Below are positions 6,055-11,795 of a DNA stretch of 12,258 nt, piece by piece. The stretch is taken from NCBI GenBank assembly GCA_028712605.1, contig JAQTPV010000024.1:1-12258 (forward strand), in the 5' to 3' direction. Below the pieces are notes generated by a model. It ran no database searches. It was not told the DNA's origin and worked only from the letters and a program-made list of their open reading frames with translations. Every line of letters starts with the position of its first letter. The first letter of the stretch is position 1. Position numbers and translations under genes: made by a program. The stretch is from Minisyncoccota bacterium (lineage in GTDB: Bacteria > Patescibacteriota > Minisyncoccia > Minisyncoccales > CG1-02-41-26).

Positions 6055-6384
6055 ATGATTAAGTTTGAGGATTTTCAAAAAATTGATTTACGAGTGGCTA
6101 AAATTTTAGAAGCTGAAAGGGTAAAGGAGTCAGAAAAGTTAATGAAGTTACAGATAGATTTGGGGGAGGAATTGGGAAAAAGGCAAATCGTAGCTGGTAT
6201 TAGCCAGTTTTATACTCCCGAAAACTTAGTGGGCCAGCAAATTATTGTGGTGGCTAATTTAGAACCCAGAAAGCTAATGATGCAGGAAAGTTGCGGCATG
6301 CTTTTGGCTACCCATGGCTTAAATGGTGAGCCAGTTCTGCTAATACCTGCTAAAGGAGTACCTCTAGGGTCTAAAATAAGTTAA
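6055..6384 (+). CDS. Free-standing tRNA-binding (MetG C-terminal/Trbp111-like) protein
   Basis: A 109-aa single OB-fold domain of the EMAPII/Trbp111/CsaA type. FEDFQKIDLRVAKILEAERV (4-23) is the signature start of the domain. Also typical are KLMKLQIDLG (28-37), RQIVAGISQFY (43-53), IVVANLEPRKLMM (64-76) and ESCGMLLA (78-85). In many bacteria the domain is the C-terminal dimerisation and tRNA-binding module of MetG; alone it binds tRNA as a dimer and may act in trans with a MetG encoded elsewhere. The closeness to MetG suggests the 'beta subunit' role but does not prove it. It pairs with the mazG-like gene 12 bases downstream. Confidence 0.9.
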   Translation: MIKFEDFQKIDLRVAKILEAERVKESEKLMKLQIDLGEELGKRQIVAGISQFYTPENLVGQQIIVVANLEPRKLMMQESCGMLLATHGLNGEPVLLIPAKGVPLGSKIS

Positions 6385-6396
6385 TTAAATTTATTT

Positions 6397-6723
6397 ATGA
6401 CATTTGAAGAATATCAAAATAAGGCTAAGGAAACAGCAATTCATGCTGAGCAATACAAAGTAATGTTCCCCGTAATGGGATTAGCAGGGGAGGCTGGTGA
6501 GGTGGCCAACAAAGCGAGTAAAATTTATCGTGATGATAACGGTATAGTCACCGAAGCCAAGAAAGAAGATTTAACGAAAGAGTTAGGCGATGTTCTTTGG
6601 TATCTTAGTCAGATAGCTACTGATTTGGGAATACCGCTGGAGGAAGTTGCAAGAAATAATTTGGAAAAGTTAGAATCTAGAAAACAAAGGAACCAATTAA
6701 TCGGCAGTGGCGATAATAGATAA
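6397..6723 (+). CDS. MazG-like nucleotide pyrophosphohydrolase
   Basis: A 108-aa all-alpha NTP pyrophosphohydrolase of the MazG-like superfamily, which cleaves (d)NTPs to monophosphate and pyrophosphate. GLAGEAGEVANKASKI (28-43) gives the first acidic metal ligands (Glu32, Glu35) and KELGDVLWYLSQIA (61-74) the second set (Glu62, Asp65). It is a single-domain form, about half the size of tandem MazG, and probably dimeric. No SD precedes the ATG. It shares a transcript with the tRNA-binding protein and is followed at once by a terminator. A role in nucleotide-pool cleaning fits the MTH1-like gene nearby. Confidence 0.9.
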   Translation: MTFEEYQNKAKETAIHAEQYKVMFPVMGLAGEAGEVANKASKIYRDDNGIVTEAKKEDLTKELGDVLWYLSQIATDLGIPLEEVARNNLEKLESRKQRNQLIGSGDNR

Positions 6724-6729
6724 TGAAAG

Positions 6730-6753
6730 ACCAGCAGTGCTGGTTTTTATTTT
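6730..6753 (+). terminator. Intrinsic terminator after the mazG-like gene
   Basis: ACCAGC (6730-6735) pairs with GCTGGT (6739-6744) over a 3-base loop and runs into TTTTATTTT, starting 7 bases after the stop codon. Confidence 0.85.
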
Positions 6754-6765
6754 ACAGATAGAGTG

Positions 6766-6774
6766 TGCTAGAAT
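6766..6774 (+). promoter_or_regulatory. Extended -10 promoter of the histidine kinase gene
   Basis: TGC followed by TAGAAT (6769-6774) is an extended -10 element like that at 2911-2919. No good -35 box is present, since its place is taken by the terminator T-tract. The transcript would start near 6781. Confidence 0.45.
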
Positions 6775-6812
6775 AAAAATTAATAGAGAAAGCATAAGTA
6801 AGGGGAAACGGC

Positions 6813-8123
6813 TTGAAATCTATGGCAAGCAGTACAAAACTTAATTTCCCTTCTGACGCTCATGATACCGTCATGATAGTGAGGACACTCGTGGAGGCCC
6901 TCTTCTTTTTCGTTGTCTTTTTTTCTCCAGTGGAAATCTCTTGGCTTCAAGGGCTACCCCAGCTCAATGGTTTTAAGGTTGGATTGTCCTTCGCCCTATT
7001 TTGTAGCCTCATCTTTTTAATTATAGTTATTATTTTAAGAAACAGAGGGAAGAAAACTGATAGCATTGTTTATTTTGAAGCATTAGTAGATATGATTATG
7101 ATTATTTGGCTGATTTTCATCTTTGGAGGTATGACGGGCAATTTCTTCTTCTTTTTATTTTTAGGCTTAATGGAGGCGGCTTTTACCTTTAACGGGGGAG
7201 TGATTTTGATTTCAATGATTATGGGCCTTTTATCCGTTATGGGAGATTATATTTGGAAAATATATTCTGGCATATTTGATTTTAATGCTTATAACCTTTT
7301 GATGTTGATCTTTAAGGATTTAACCGTGGTCTTGATAAGTTATTATAGCTATTCTTTTATGAGAAGTGTCATTAAAGAGAAAAGGACCAGTAAGGAACTA
7401 CATGTAGCTTATACTGAATTAAAGAAACTTGATCAAGCCAAATCCGAATTTATTTCTATAGCCTCTCACCAGCTGAGGACCCCCTTAACTGCCTTGAAGG
7501 GGTATTTATCTATGTTTTTGGAGGGGGATTATGGTAAATTACCAGAGAAGACCTTGCGTTCAATAGAGAATATGTATCAATCAAGTGAAAGATTAATTAG
7601 GCTAGTTAATTCATTATTAAATATTTCTAAAATGGAAGCCGGGAAGGTGGTTTTTAGCCCATCGCAAGTTGACCTGAAAAGTCTTATCGGTAACGTGATA
7701 GCGGAGTTTATCCCAAAGGCCAAAGAAAAAAATTTGAAGATATCCTTTGAATGCCCCCAAGGTTTTGTGCCTTTTGTTTTGGTTGATGAGGAAAAAATCA
7801 GGGAGGTCATTTCTAATTTGGTTGACAATGCCATGAAATACACAGAAAGGGGTGGGCTTGTTGTCAGGTTAAAAGCCGATCGTTTAAAGGTGGCAATTGA
7901 GGTAGAAGATACGGGGATTGGTTTAAGCCAAGAAGAAATTGGCAAACTTTTTCAATCTTTTTCTAGGGTAGGAGAGGGGAGGGCAATGTGCGTAGAAGGA
8001 GCGGGGCTTGGTCTTTACGTGGCTAAAAAGTTTGTAGAAACACACGACGGTAAAATCTGGGCGGAATCCGCAGGCAAGGGTATGGGTAGCAGGTTTATTA
8101 TTGAGCTTCCTATTAAAAACTAA
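6813..8123 (+). CDS. Membrane sensor histidine kinase (TTG start)
   Basis: A 436-aa sensor kinase. The N-terminal half (about residues 20-185) is a multi-span membrane domain with roughly five or six hydrophobic segments and short loops, suggesting that it senses within the membrane. HisKA follows, with the phosphorylated His219 in SIASHQLRTPLTALKGY. HATPase then has N-box SNLVDNAMKYT (334-344), G1 DTGIG (366-370), F-box LFQSFSRV and G2 GAGLGL (396-401). All catalytic boxes are intact. AGGGG (6801-6805) is 7 bases from TTG 6813 but 16 from ATG 6822, so TTG is the better start. No response regulator gene is adjacent, so the partner is encoded elsewhere. The GNAT gene starts 2 bases after its stop. 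Confidence 0.93.
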   Translation: MKSMASSTKLNFPSDAHDTVMIVRTLVEALFFFVVFFSPVEISWLQGLPQLNGFKVGLSFALFCSLIFLIIVIILRNRGKKTDSIVYFEALVDMIMIIWLIFIFGGMTGNFFFFLFLGLMEAAFTFNGGVILISMIMGLLSVMGDYIWKIYSGIFDFNAYNLLMLIFKDLTVVLISYYSYSFMRSVIKEKRTSKELHVAYTELKKLDQAKSEFISIASHQLRTPLTALKGYLSMFLEGDYGKLPEKTLRSIENMYQSSERLIRLVNSLLNISKMEAGKVVFSPSQVDLKSLIGNVIAEFIPKAKEKNLKISFECPQGFVPFVLVDEEKIREVISNLVDNAMKYTERGGLVVRLKADRLKVAIEVEDTGIGLSQEEIGKLFQSFSRVGEGRAMCVEGAGLGLYVAKKFVETHDGKIWAESAGKGMGSRFIIELPIKN

Positions 8124-8125
8124 TT

Positions 8126-8668
8126 ATGAGAGCTACCTTTGGAGATAAAAAACTGCTTATTCGTCAGCTAAGCCTTAAAGACTTAAGGCAGCCAGAAAAA
8201 CTTTGTGATTTTGTTAATTCCTTGGTGGATGAAGATGCCAAAATTTTAGCCAATAGCCATAAGGTTGAAAAAGATGAGTTAGCTTGGCTGAGGGGAGAGT
8301 TATTGAAAATGAAGGAGAAAAGAGGAATACGGCTTTTCGTAGAATATAATGGTCAAATCGTGGCCAATACGGGCGTGGCCTTGAGGAGGGAGAGAGAATC
8401 GCATATTGGTGAGCTTGGAATTTCTATCAGAGATGGTTTCCGAGGTATAGGCTTGGGCAGTTATTTGATCGGGGAGATAATCAAAATGGCCAAGCAGGGG
8501 TTAAAGCCGCCGCCCAAAATAATTGAGCTTGGAGTTTTTGAAAATAACAAAGCCGCCTTGCATGTTTATAGAAAAGCCGGCTTTCGAGAGGTAGCTCGGA
8601 TACCGAATAGAATTCAGTATAAAGGCCAGTTAATTACCGAGATAATTATGCATTTATCCTTGTCTTGA
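8126..8668 (+). CDS. GNAT family N-acetyltransferase
   Basis: A 180-aa acetyl-CoA-dependent acetyltransferase of the RimJ/RimL-like GNAT group. GISIRDGFRGIGLGSYLI (98-115) holds the acetyl-CoA pyrophosphate loop (R/Q-x-x-G-x-G). ELGVFENNKAALHVYRKAGF (134-153) is the usual motif B region ending in the YxKxGF hallmark. Substrate is unknown: a protein N-terminus, an amine or a small molecule are all possible. It begins 2 bases after the kinase stop without an SD, so the two genes are almost certainly co-transcribed. Confidence 0.92.
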   Translation: MRATFGDKKLLIRQLSLKDLRQPEKLCDFVNSLVDEDAKILANSHKVEKDELAWLRGELLKMKEKRGIRLFVEYNGQIVANTGVALRRERESHIGELGISIRDGFRGIGLGSYLIGEIIKMAKQGLKPPPKIIELGVFENNKAALHVYRKAGFREVARIPNRIQYKGQLITEIIMHLSLS

Positions 8669-8678
8669 TTATCAGGCG

Positions 8679-8706
8679 TTGACAAGAAAGGATATGGACT
8701 TATAAT
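8679..8706 (+). promoter_or_regulatory. Full-consensus promoter
   Basis: TTGACA (8679-8684), 16-base spacer, TATAAT (8701-8706). Both hexamers match the sigma-70 consensus exactly, making this the strongest promoter in the window. The transcript would start near 8713, about 210 bases before the nearest supported start codon downstream. Confidence 0.8.
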
Positions 8707-8729
8707 TTAAACATCCATTAGCATTATCT

Positions 8730-8822
8730 ATGAAAAGTGATAAAAAATTTGTTTTAACCTGGAGCCGCCAACAAAGACCAACTCTTCTTCTTGTGGGAAG
8801 AGATTGGTTGAGTTTGCTTTAA
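8730..8822 (+). CDS. Possible 30-aa leader peptide
   Basis: An ATG-to-TAA frame inside the structured RNA. The product is basic with two tryptophans (residues 11 and 26), a Leu run (LLLV) and a hydrophobic end (DWLSLL). No SD precedes it, so translation is doubtful. The stop sits directly before the 3' arm of the closing helix (8823-8829), an arrangement that could let a translating ribosome alter the fold. It may simply be a chance frame. Confidence 0.25.
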   Translation: MKSDKKFVLTWSRQQRPTLLLVGRDWLSLL

Positions 8823-8844
8823 AGATAATATTAGCAAGCCAGTC

Positions 8845-8875
8845 AACCCCTTCTCGCAAGAGAGGGTTTTTTATT
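8845..8875 (+). terminator. Intrinsic terminator with GCAA tetraloop
   Basis: AACCC (8845-8849) pairs with GGGTT (8864-8868) and TCTC (8852-8855) with GAGA (8860-8863) around a GCAA tetraloop, with a 2-base bulge. A run of six T (8867-8872) follows. The 5' arm can instead pair with 8883-8892 downstream. Confidence 0.75.
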
Positions 8876-8926
8876 ACAGTTCGCGAGAAGGGAGAATATT
8901 AACAATAATCAATGAGGAGAAATAAG

Positions 8927-9163
8927 ATGAAAGTTAATGAAAGAAGGGTTATTTGGAGAAAAAAGTCATTTGAATGCTTAGGGATAGGAGAGTTCTTCTC
9001 TTTAGTGGAGAGGGATGAGAATAATGACAAGACCCAAGCAAAATTATTTCAGAAGATGGTTGTGAGTGATAATGGCAATAATGCTATTTATGGTGCAGAG
9101 GAAACATATATTGAACCAGAGAGAATAGTATGGGCAAACGATGGCGGTATGCAGGTCTATTAG
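8927..9163 (+). CDS. Unknown 78-aa protein
   Basis: A 78-aa soluble protein with a basic N-terminus (MKVNERRVIWRKK) and an acidic, polar remainder. The order FECLGIGEFF (residues 15-24), LFQKMVV (44-50), NNAIYGAEETYIEP (55-68) resembles small one-domain beta proteins common in phages and plasmids that share an F..L..G..F then F.K then N.. pattern, but I cannot name the family with confidence. ATG 8927 is preferred over the in-frame ATG at 8912 because GAGGAG (8914-8919) lies 7 bases before it and would fall inside the coding region otherwise. It is flanked by terminators on both sides, so expression depends on read-through from 8713 or on an unseen promoter. Confidence 0.7.
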   Translation: MKVNERRVIWRKKSFECLGIGEFFSLVERDENNDKTQAKLFQKMVVSDNGNNAIYGAEETYIEPERIVWANDGGMQVY

Positions 9164-9175
9164 CACAAAGTCAAT

Positions 9176-9200
9176 AAAGCAGGGGTAACCCCTGCTTTTC
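9176..9200 (+). terminator. Intrinsic terminator after the 78-aa gene
   Basis: AAAGCAGGGG (9176-9185) pairs perfectly with CCCCTGCTTT (9189-9198) around TAA. The stem itself ends in T residues. The next promoter begins 3 bases further on. Confidence 0.88.
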
Positions 9201-9202
9201 TA

Positions 9203-9230
9203 TTGACAAGATTTTAAAAGGGGATATACT
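9203..9230 (+). promoter_or_regulatory. Promoter of the yerC-like gene
   Basis: TTGACA (9203-9208), 16-base spacer, TATACT (9225-9230). The -35 box is perfect and the -10 matches at 5 of 6. The predicted transcription start, near 9237, lies inside the palindrome described next. Confidence 0.75.
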
Positions 9231-9262
9231 TTATCTTAATAAAGTGCTTTACTTAGATAAAG
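9229..9262. promoter_or_regulatory. Candidate operator: 34-bp palindrome
   Basis: CTTTATCT (9229-9236) mirrors AGATAAAG (9255-9262), and TAAAG (9240-9244) mirrors CTTTA (9247-9251). Both pairs share the same centre at 9245.5. Counting all positions, 14 of 16 mirrored pairs are complementary. It overlaps the end of the -10 box and the predicted start of transcription and precedes the gene for a DNA-binding TrpR-family protein. Autorepression is inferred, not shown. Confidence 0.65.
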
Positions 9263-9270
9263 CGGTAGTT

Positions 9271-9591
9271 ATGACTAAATGGGATAATCCAACAACTGAA
9301 AATTTATGGGAAGCGATTTTGAAGCTCAAGAGCTTAGGGGAGGCCAAAAATTTTTTCCGTGATCTGTTAACCGAACAGGAGATTATTGAGTTTGGCAAAA
9401 GATGGCAGGTAGCTCAAATGTTAAGTCAGAAGACTCCCTATTCTCAAATAGAAAAGAAAACTGGTTTAAGCTCAACGACAGTGGCTAGGATTTCCAAGTG
9501 GCTGAATAAAGGCATGGGTGGCTACCGATTAATGCTTAGAAGATTAGCTCATCATCACAACTCTATCCCAACTGGGAGAGGGTTGCGTTGA
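9271..9591 (+). CDS. YerC/YecD (TrpR family) regulator
   Basis: A 106-aa DNA-binding protein of the TrpR superfamily, YerC/YecD branch. LLTEQEIIEFGKRWQVAQML (32-51) followed by a helix-turn-helix (about 56-77, TPYSQIEKKTGLSSTTVARI) and WLNKGMGGYRLML is the family core. A GTG at 9244 would extend it by nine residues but lies inside the palindrome and has no SD. ATG 9271 gives the normal family length and leaves the operator in the leader. The family is named from TrpR, but YerC members are not known to need tryptophan and their targets are largely unstudied. The last 15 or so residues are encoded by a palindromic repeat (9558-9585) and look added on. Confidence 0.88.
   Translation: MTKWDNPTTENLWEAILKLKSLGEAKNFFRDLLTEQEIIEFGKRWQVAQMLSQKTPYSQIEKKTGLSSTTVARISKWLNKGMGGYRLMLRRLAHHHNSIPTGRGLR
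9558..9585. repeat. Palindromic element at the 3' end of the yerC-like gene
   Basis: 13-base arms around AC, with 12 of 13 positions pairing (one A-G mismatch, one G-U). The sequence type (CAAC, C/T-rich arm, GGGAGAGGGTTG) resembles the terminators at 8845 and 9625. It lies inside the reading frame and has no T-tract, so it is a repeat rather than a terminator. Confidence 0.6.
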
Positions 9592-9624
9592 AATTGGATA
9601 AACTTATTTTCGTTTTTTCAAACC

Positions 9625-9660
9625 AACCCCCTCTCAAATTGGGAGGGGGTTATTCTTTTG
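9625..9660 (+). terminator. Intrinsic terminator after the yerC-like gene
   Basis: An 11-bp stem (9625-9635 with 9641-9651, one G-U pair) around AAATT, followed by ATTCTTTT. Confidence 0.9.
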
Positions 9661-9684
9661 TCGACCCATTATTAAACGACAAAA
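9656..9684. repeat. Inverted repeat upstream of the radical SAM gene
   Basis: TTTTGTCG (9656-9663) mirrors CGACAAAA (9677-9684) with a 13-base spacer. It overlaps the T-tail of the preceding terminator and lies 38 bases before the ATG. It could be an operator, or a reverse-strand terminator facing the other way; no clear promoter was found for the gene. Confidence 0.4.
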
Positions 9685-9721
9685 AAGTTCTTTTTATTGC
9701 TTAACTATGGAGGGAAAATAA

Positions 9722-11170
9722 ATGGATGAGAAAAAAACAAACCAAGAGTTGCTTCGCGCCCAGGAGTTAATCCAAGACTCGGATGATAAGAACGCGAAGA
9801 AAAAGGTGAAGGAACTGCTTCAAGATCCTGACATTGAGGTTATTGAATCATATATTGGTCTTGGAGAGTGTATATTGTATTTTATGAAAGGAGGATTCCT
9901 GCATTATGATTGTTGGTGCAACGAAGCATTGGCAAGGCATGATATACTTGAGATGGTTAGAGATTCCGGCAGGCTGAAGAAAAAAATACACAGAGACGAC
10001 CCCGAGAGAGATGCTTTGAGGGAAATGGAGATGTGGATGGGGAGAAGAAAGAAAGCCAAACACTGGAAATATTGGATCGCGAGCATTACTGATGCTTGTC
10101 AGAACCGCTGCCCTGGTTGTTATCGCGTTCTGCAAGAAAATTTGGTTTATGAAGATGGGCATATGCGGCTCTCCGACTTTGAGCAAATATTGGCCATCTT
10201 TAAAGAGCATGGCGGTGAATCCATTGACTTTGTTGGCGGCGAACCAACCCAGCACCCAGACCTTTTGAGGATGATGGAATTATGCTGTAAAGCGGGAATC
10301 AAAATTTGGCTTTACACCAACCTTAGAGAGTTTGGCTGTAGGCCAGAGTTGGCAAAACGGGTTCTTGAGGTCGGTGGGGATATAACGGTTGTTGGAAAGC
10401 TGAACGTCCCCAATCCCCAGGATCCAGCCCAACGGAAAATGCAAGCGCAGTGGCTGGGCTCTTCCCAGTTGGCTGTGGATGAAATGTGGCAAGGGCTTCA
10501 AAATTTGCTGACCGCCGGATTTCCGCCGGGTAAGATCGGCGTGGAGAACTTACTTCGGAAAGCTAATATTGAAATGGCCCCGCAAGTTTACGAGATAGGC
10601 CTGCGGAGAGGATTCTTTGTTGATTTGGAAATCCCCACCTGCCCAACAACAGCAAGCGAAAGCGACTTCCGTAAGTGGATAGAGCTTTTCCCGAACAAAG
10701 ACCAAATCCTAAAATGTGTTAAGGAGGTAGCGATCATAAATCAAAAAGAAGGAATTTCTGCTTATGTGCCCATAATGCCTCATCTAACCGGCCGCTACAC
10801 TGAAGGAGTTGGCATGGGTTGCGTCGCATTTAAGCAAGGGGCGTTATTAACCGAAAGCGACGGCCGAGTGGGGCTTTGCACGAGCGGCAAACCCTTGCTC
10901 AACAAAGACGGGAAGCAATTAAACATTTTGCGGGATTCTCTTTGGGAGATTTTTTCGCACGATGATTTGGTAGCTCGACGTGATAGCTGCCGTCAGGGAA
11001 GCATCAAAAGTGGTCCATGCGCTGTTTGCGAACATTGGCAGTATTGCCTGGGCGGTTGCGCCGCTTTAAGAGAAACCCTGGGAGGAATCTTTGATTCTTA
11101 TCCGCTTTGCTATTTGCATGAATGGATACCAAAGGAAGAACTAATTAATCTCTTTCGTAGAAAGCAATAA
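9722..11170 (+). CDS. Radical SAM/SPASM enzyme with unknown N-terminal region
   Basis: A 482-aa enzyme that should cleave S-adenosylmethionine to make a radical. The radical SAM motif is C126-x3-C130-x2-C133 in ITDACQNRCPGC, and GGEPT (172-176) is the SAM-binding GGE motif. The C-terminus is a complete SPASM domain binding two further iron-sulphur clusters: C367-x13-G-x4-C386, then C433-x2-C436-x5-C442-x3-C446 and C463. SPASM enzymes usually modify peptides or proteins (RiPP maturases, sulfatase maturation), but the substrate here is unknown. Residues 1-115 are charged and helical, with Cys 50, 64 and 66, and match no domain I know. The start is supported by GGAGGG (9709-9714), 7 bases upstream. 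It forms its own unit between two strong terminators and looks more GC-rich than its neighbours. Confidence 0.93.
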   Translation: MDEKKTNQELLRAQELIQDSDDKNAKKKVKELLQDPDIEVIESYIGLGECILYFMKGGFLHYDCWCNEALARHDILEMVRDSGRLKKKIHRDDPERDALREMEMWMGRRKKAKHWKYWIASITDACQNRCPGCYRVLQENLVYEDGHMRLSDFEQILAIFKEHGGESIDFVGGEPTQHPDLLRMMELCCKAGIKIWLYTNLREFGCRPELAKRVLEVGGDITVVGKLNVPNPQDPAQRKMQAQWLGSSQLAVDEMWQGLQNLLTAGFPPGKIGVENLLRKANIEMAPQVYEIGLRRGFFVDLEIPTCPTTASESDFRKWIELFPNKDQILKCVKEVAIINQKEGISAYVPIMPHLTGRYTEGVGMGCVAFKQGALLTESDGRVGLCTSGKPLLNKDGKQLNILRDSLWEIFSHDDLVARRDSCRQGSIKSGPCAVCEHWQYCLGGCAALRETLGGIFDSYPLCYLHEWIPKEELINLFRRKQ

Positions 11171-11181
11171 GATGTAAATAA

Positions 11182-11220
11182 AAGCGGGCTGAAGAACCTT
11201 CTTTAGCCCGCTTGCTTATT
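11182..11220 (+). terminator. Strong terminator after the radical SAM gene
   Basis: A 15-bp stem (11182-11196 with 11199-11213, one G-U pair) with a minimal CC turn, followed by GCTTATTT. It ends only 8 bases before the next start codon. Confidence 0.88.
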
Positions 11221-11221
11221 T

Positions 11222-11746
11222 ATGGACAATAAGATAATAAATTTGGCAACAAAGAAATTCCAGTTGTTATCTTTGGAATATCAAGGTTTCATTAATGTGG
11301 GTGTTGATAACTGGCGGGGCTGGCGTTTTATTTTGGATACGAATGACGTAAGGGGTTGTAGAAACGAATGCAAAAAGTGTTCTCTTTATCGCTTGTTGAG
11401 GAATGAAAAAGAAGAAGCAGATAATTTTTCTGCCGCTTTATATATGGCCAGCAAGGAAGATAAGGAATTATTCGGCCCTCAAAATTTTTTGAACTGCAAA
11501 ACTCTAAAACAATACGAAGATTGTTTTATAAATTTTATTACCAAAAAGGCAAGCACGGAAAAAGAAATCAAGGAGGAGCTTGTGTTAGTGAAAAATTTTA
11601 GATTGATATTTTCAAAGAATGTTAGCAATTTAGCGAAGAAAGAAAAGGATTTCCGAAAGTCAGTTATCAAAAAACTTTTGAATAACACAACTTCCTCTAA
11701 AAAGTTAATTATTGAGAAAATTGTTCGAGAAAACAATATTATATGA
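11222..11746 (+). CDS. Conserved-looking 174-aa protein with CxxxCxxC motif
   Basis: A soluble, lysine-rich protein. RGCRNECKKCSLYRLL (44-59) holds C46-x3-C50-x2-C53, the same spacing as a radical SAM motif. FGPQNFLNCKTLKQYEDCF (84-102) adds C92 and C101, so five cysteines in the first 101 residues could bind an iron-sulphur cluster or zinc. The rest is a helical lysine- and glutamate-rich tail. It is far too short for a radical SAM barrel and lacks GGE and other barrel motifs. I recall similar unnamed proteins in Patescibacteria, but cannot name a family. No SD is visible, and a strong terminator lies directly upstream, so its promoter is unclear. Confidence 0.75.
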   Translation: MDNKIINLATKKFQLLSLEYQGFINVGVDNWRGWRFILDTNDVRGCRNECKKCSLYRLLRNEKEEADNFSAALYMASKEDKELFGPQNFLNCKTLKQYEDCFINFITKKASTEKEIKEELVLVKNFRLIFSKNVSNLAKKEKDFRKSVIKKLLNNTTSSKKLIIEKIVRENNII

Positions 11747-11761
11747 TATGGTTTCCCATTG

Positions 11762-11789
11762 TTGATTTTGCTTGGGTTTTTGGTATTAT
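11762..11789 (+). promoter_or_regulatory. Promoter of tyrS, probably leaderless
   Basis: TTGATT (11762-11767), 16-base spacer ending in TGG, TATTAT (11784-11789). Only 6 bases separate the -10 box from the ATG at 11796, so transcription should begin at or next to the start codon. Confidence 0.65.
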
Positions 11790-11795
11790 AAAAGA

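Larger units (their letters stand above)
8713..8875 (+). ncRNA. Candidate small RNA or structured leader
   Basis: A stretch of about 160 bases between a perfect promoter and an intrinsic terminator. Visible pairings are 8723-8729 with 8823-8829 (7 bp, closing helix), and a long hairpin with 8777-8781 against 8804-8808 and 8782-8787 against 8797-8802, separated by one bulged base and extended by CAAA/TTTG at 8772-8775/8813-8816. The terminator hairpin follows. It does not match tmRNA, 6S, SRP RNA, RNase P or T-box signatures that I know. It could be an independent RNA or a leader controlling the 78-aa gene. A 30-codon frame (8730-8822) lies inside it. Confidence 0.5.

Noticed and set aside
7577..7945. 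A 122-codon open frame on the - strand inside the kinase gene.
   Set aside because: It is the reverse of the conserved HisKA/HATPase coding region and its product is low-complexity, as expected of a shadow frame.
9244..9270. GTG 9244 as the start of the yerC-like gene.
   Set aside because: It has no SD, lies at the centre of the palindrome, and adds nine residues outside the family core.
9848..10255. A 135-codon open frame on the - strand.
   Set aside because: It lies wholly inside the radical SAM gene, opposite its conserved motifs, has no SD and resembles no protein.
11355..11400. The C-x3-C-x2-C motif as evidence of a radical SAM enzyme.
   Set aside because: The protein is only 174 aa, the motif is in the first third, and no GGE or barrel features follow.
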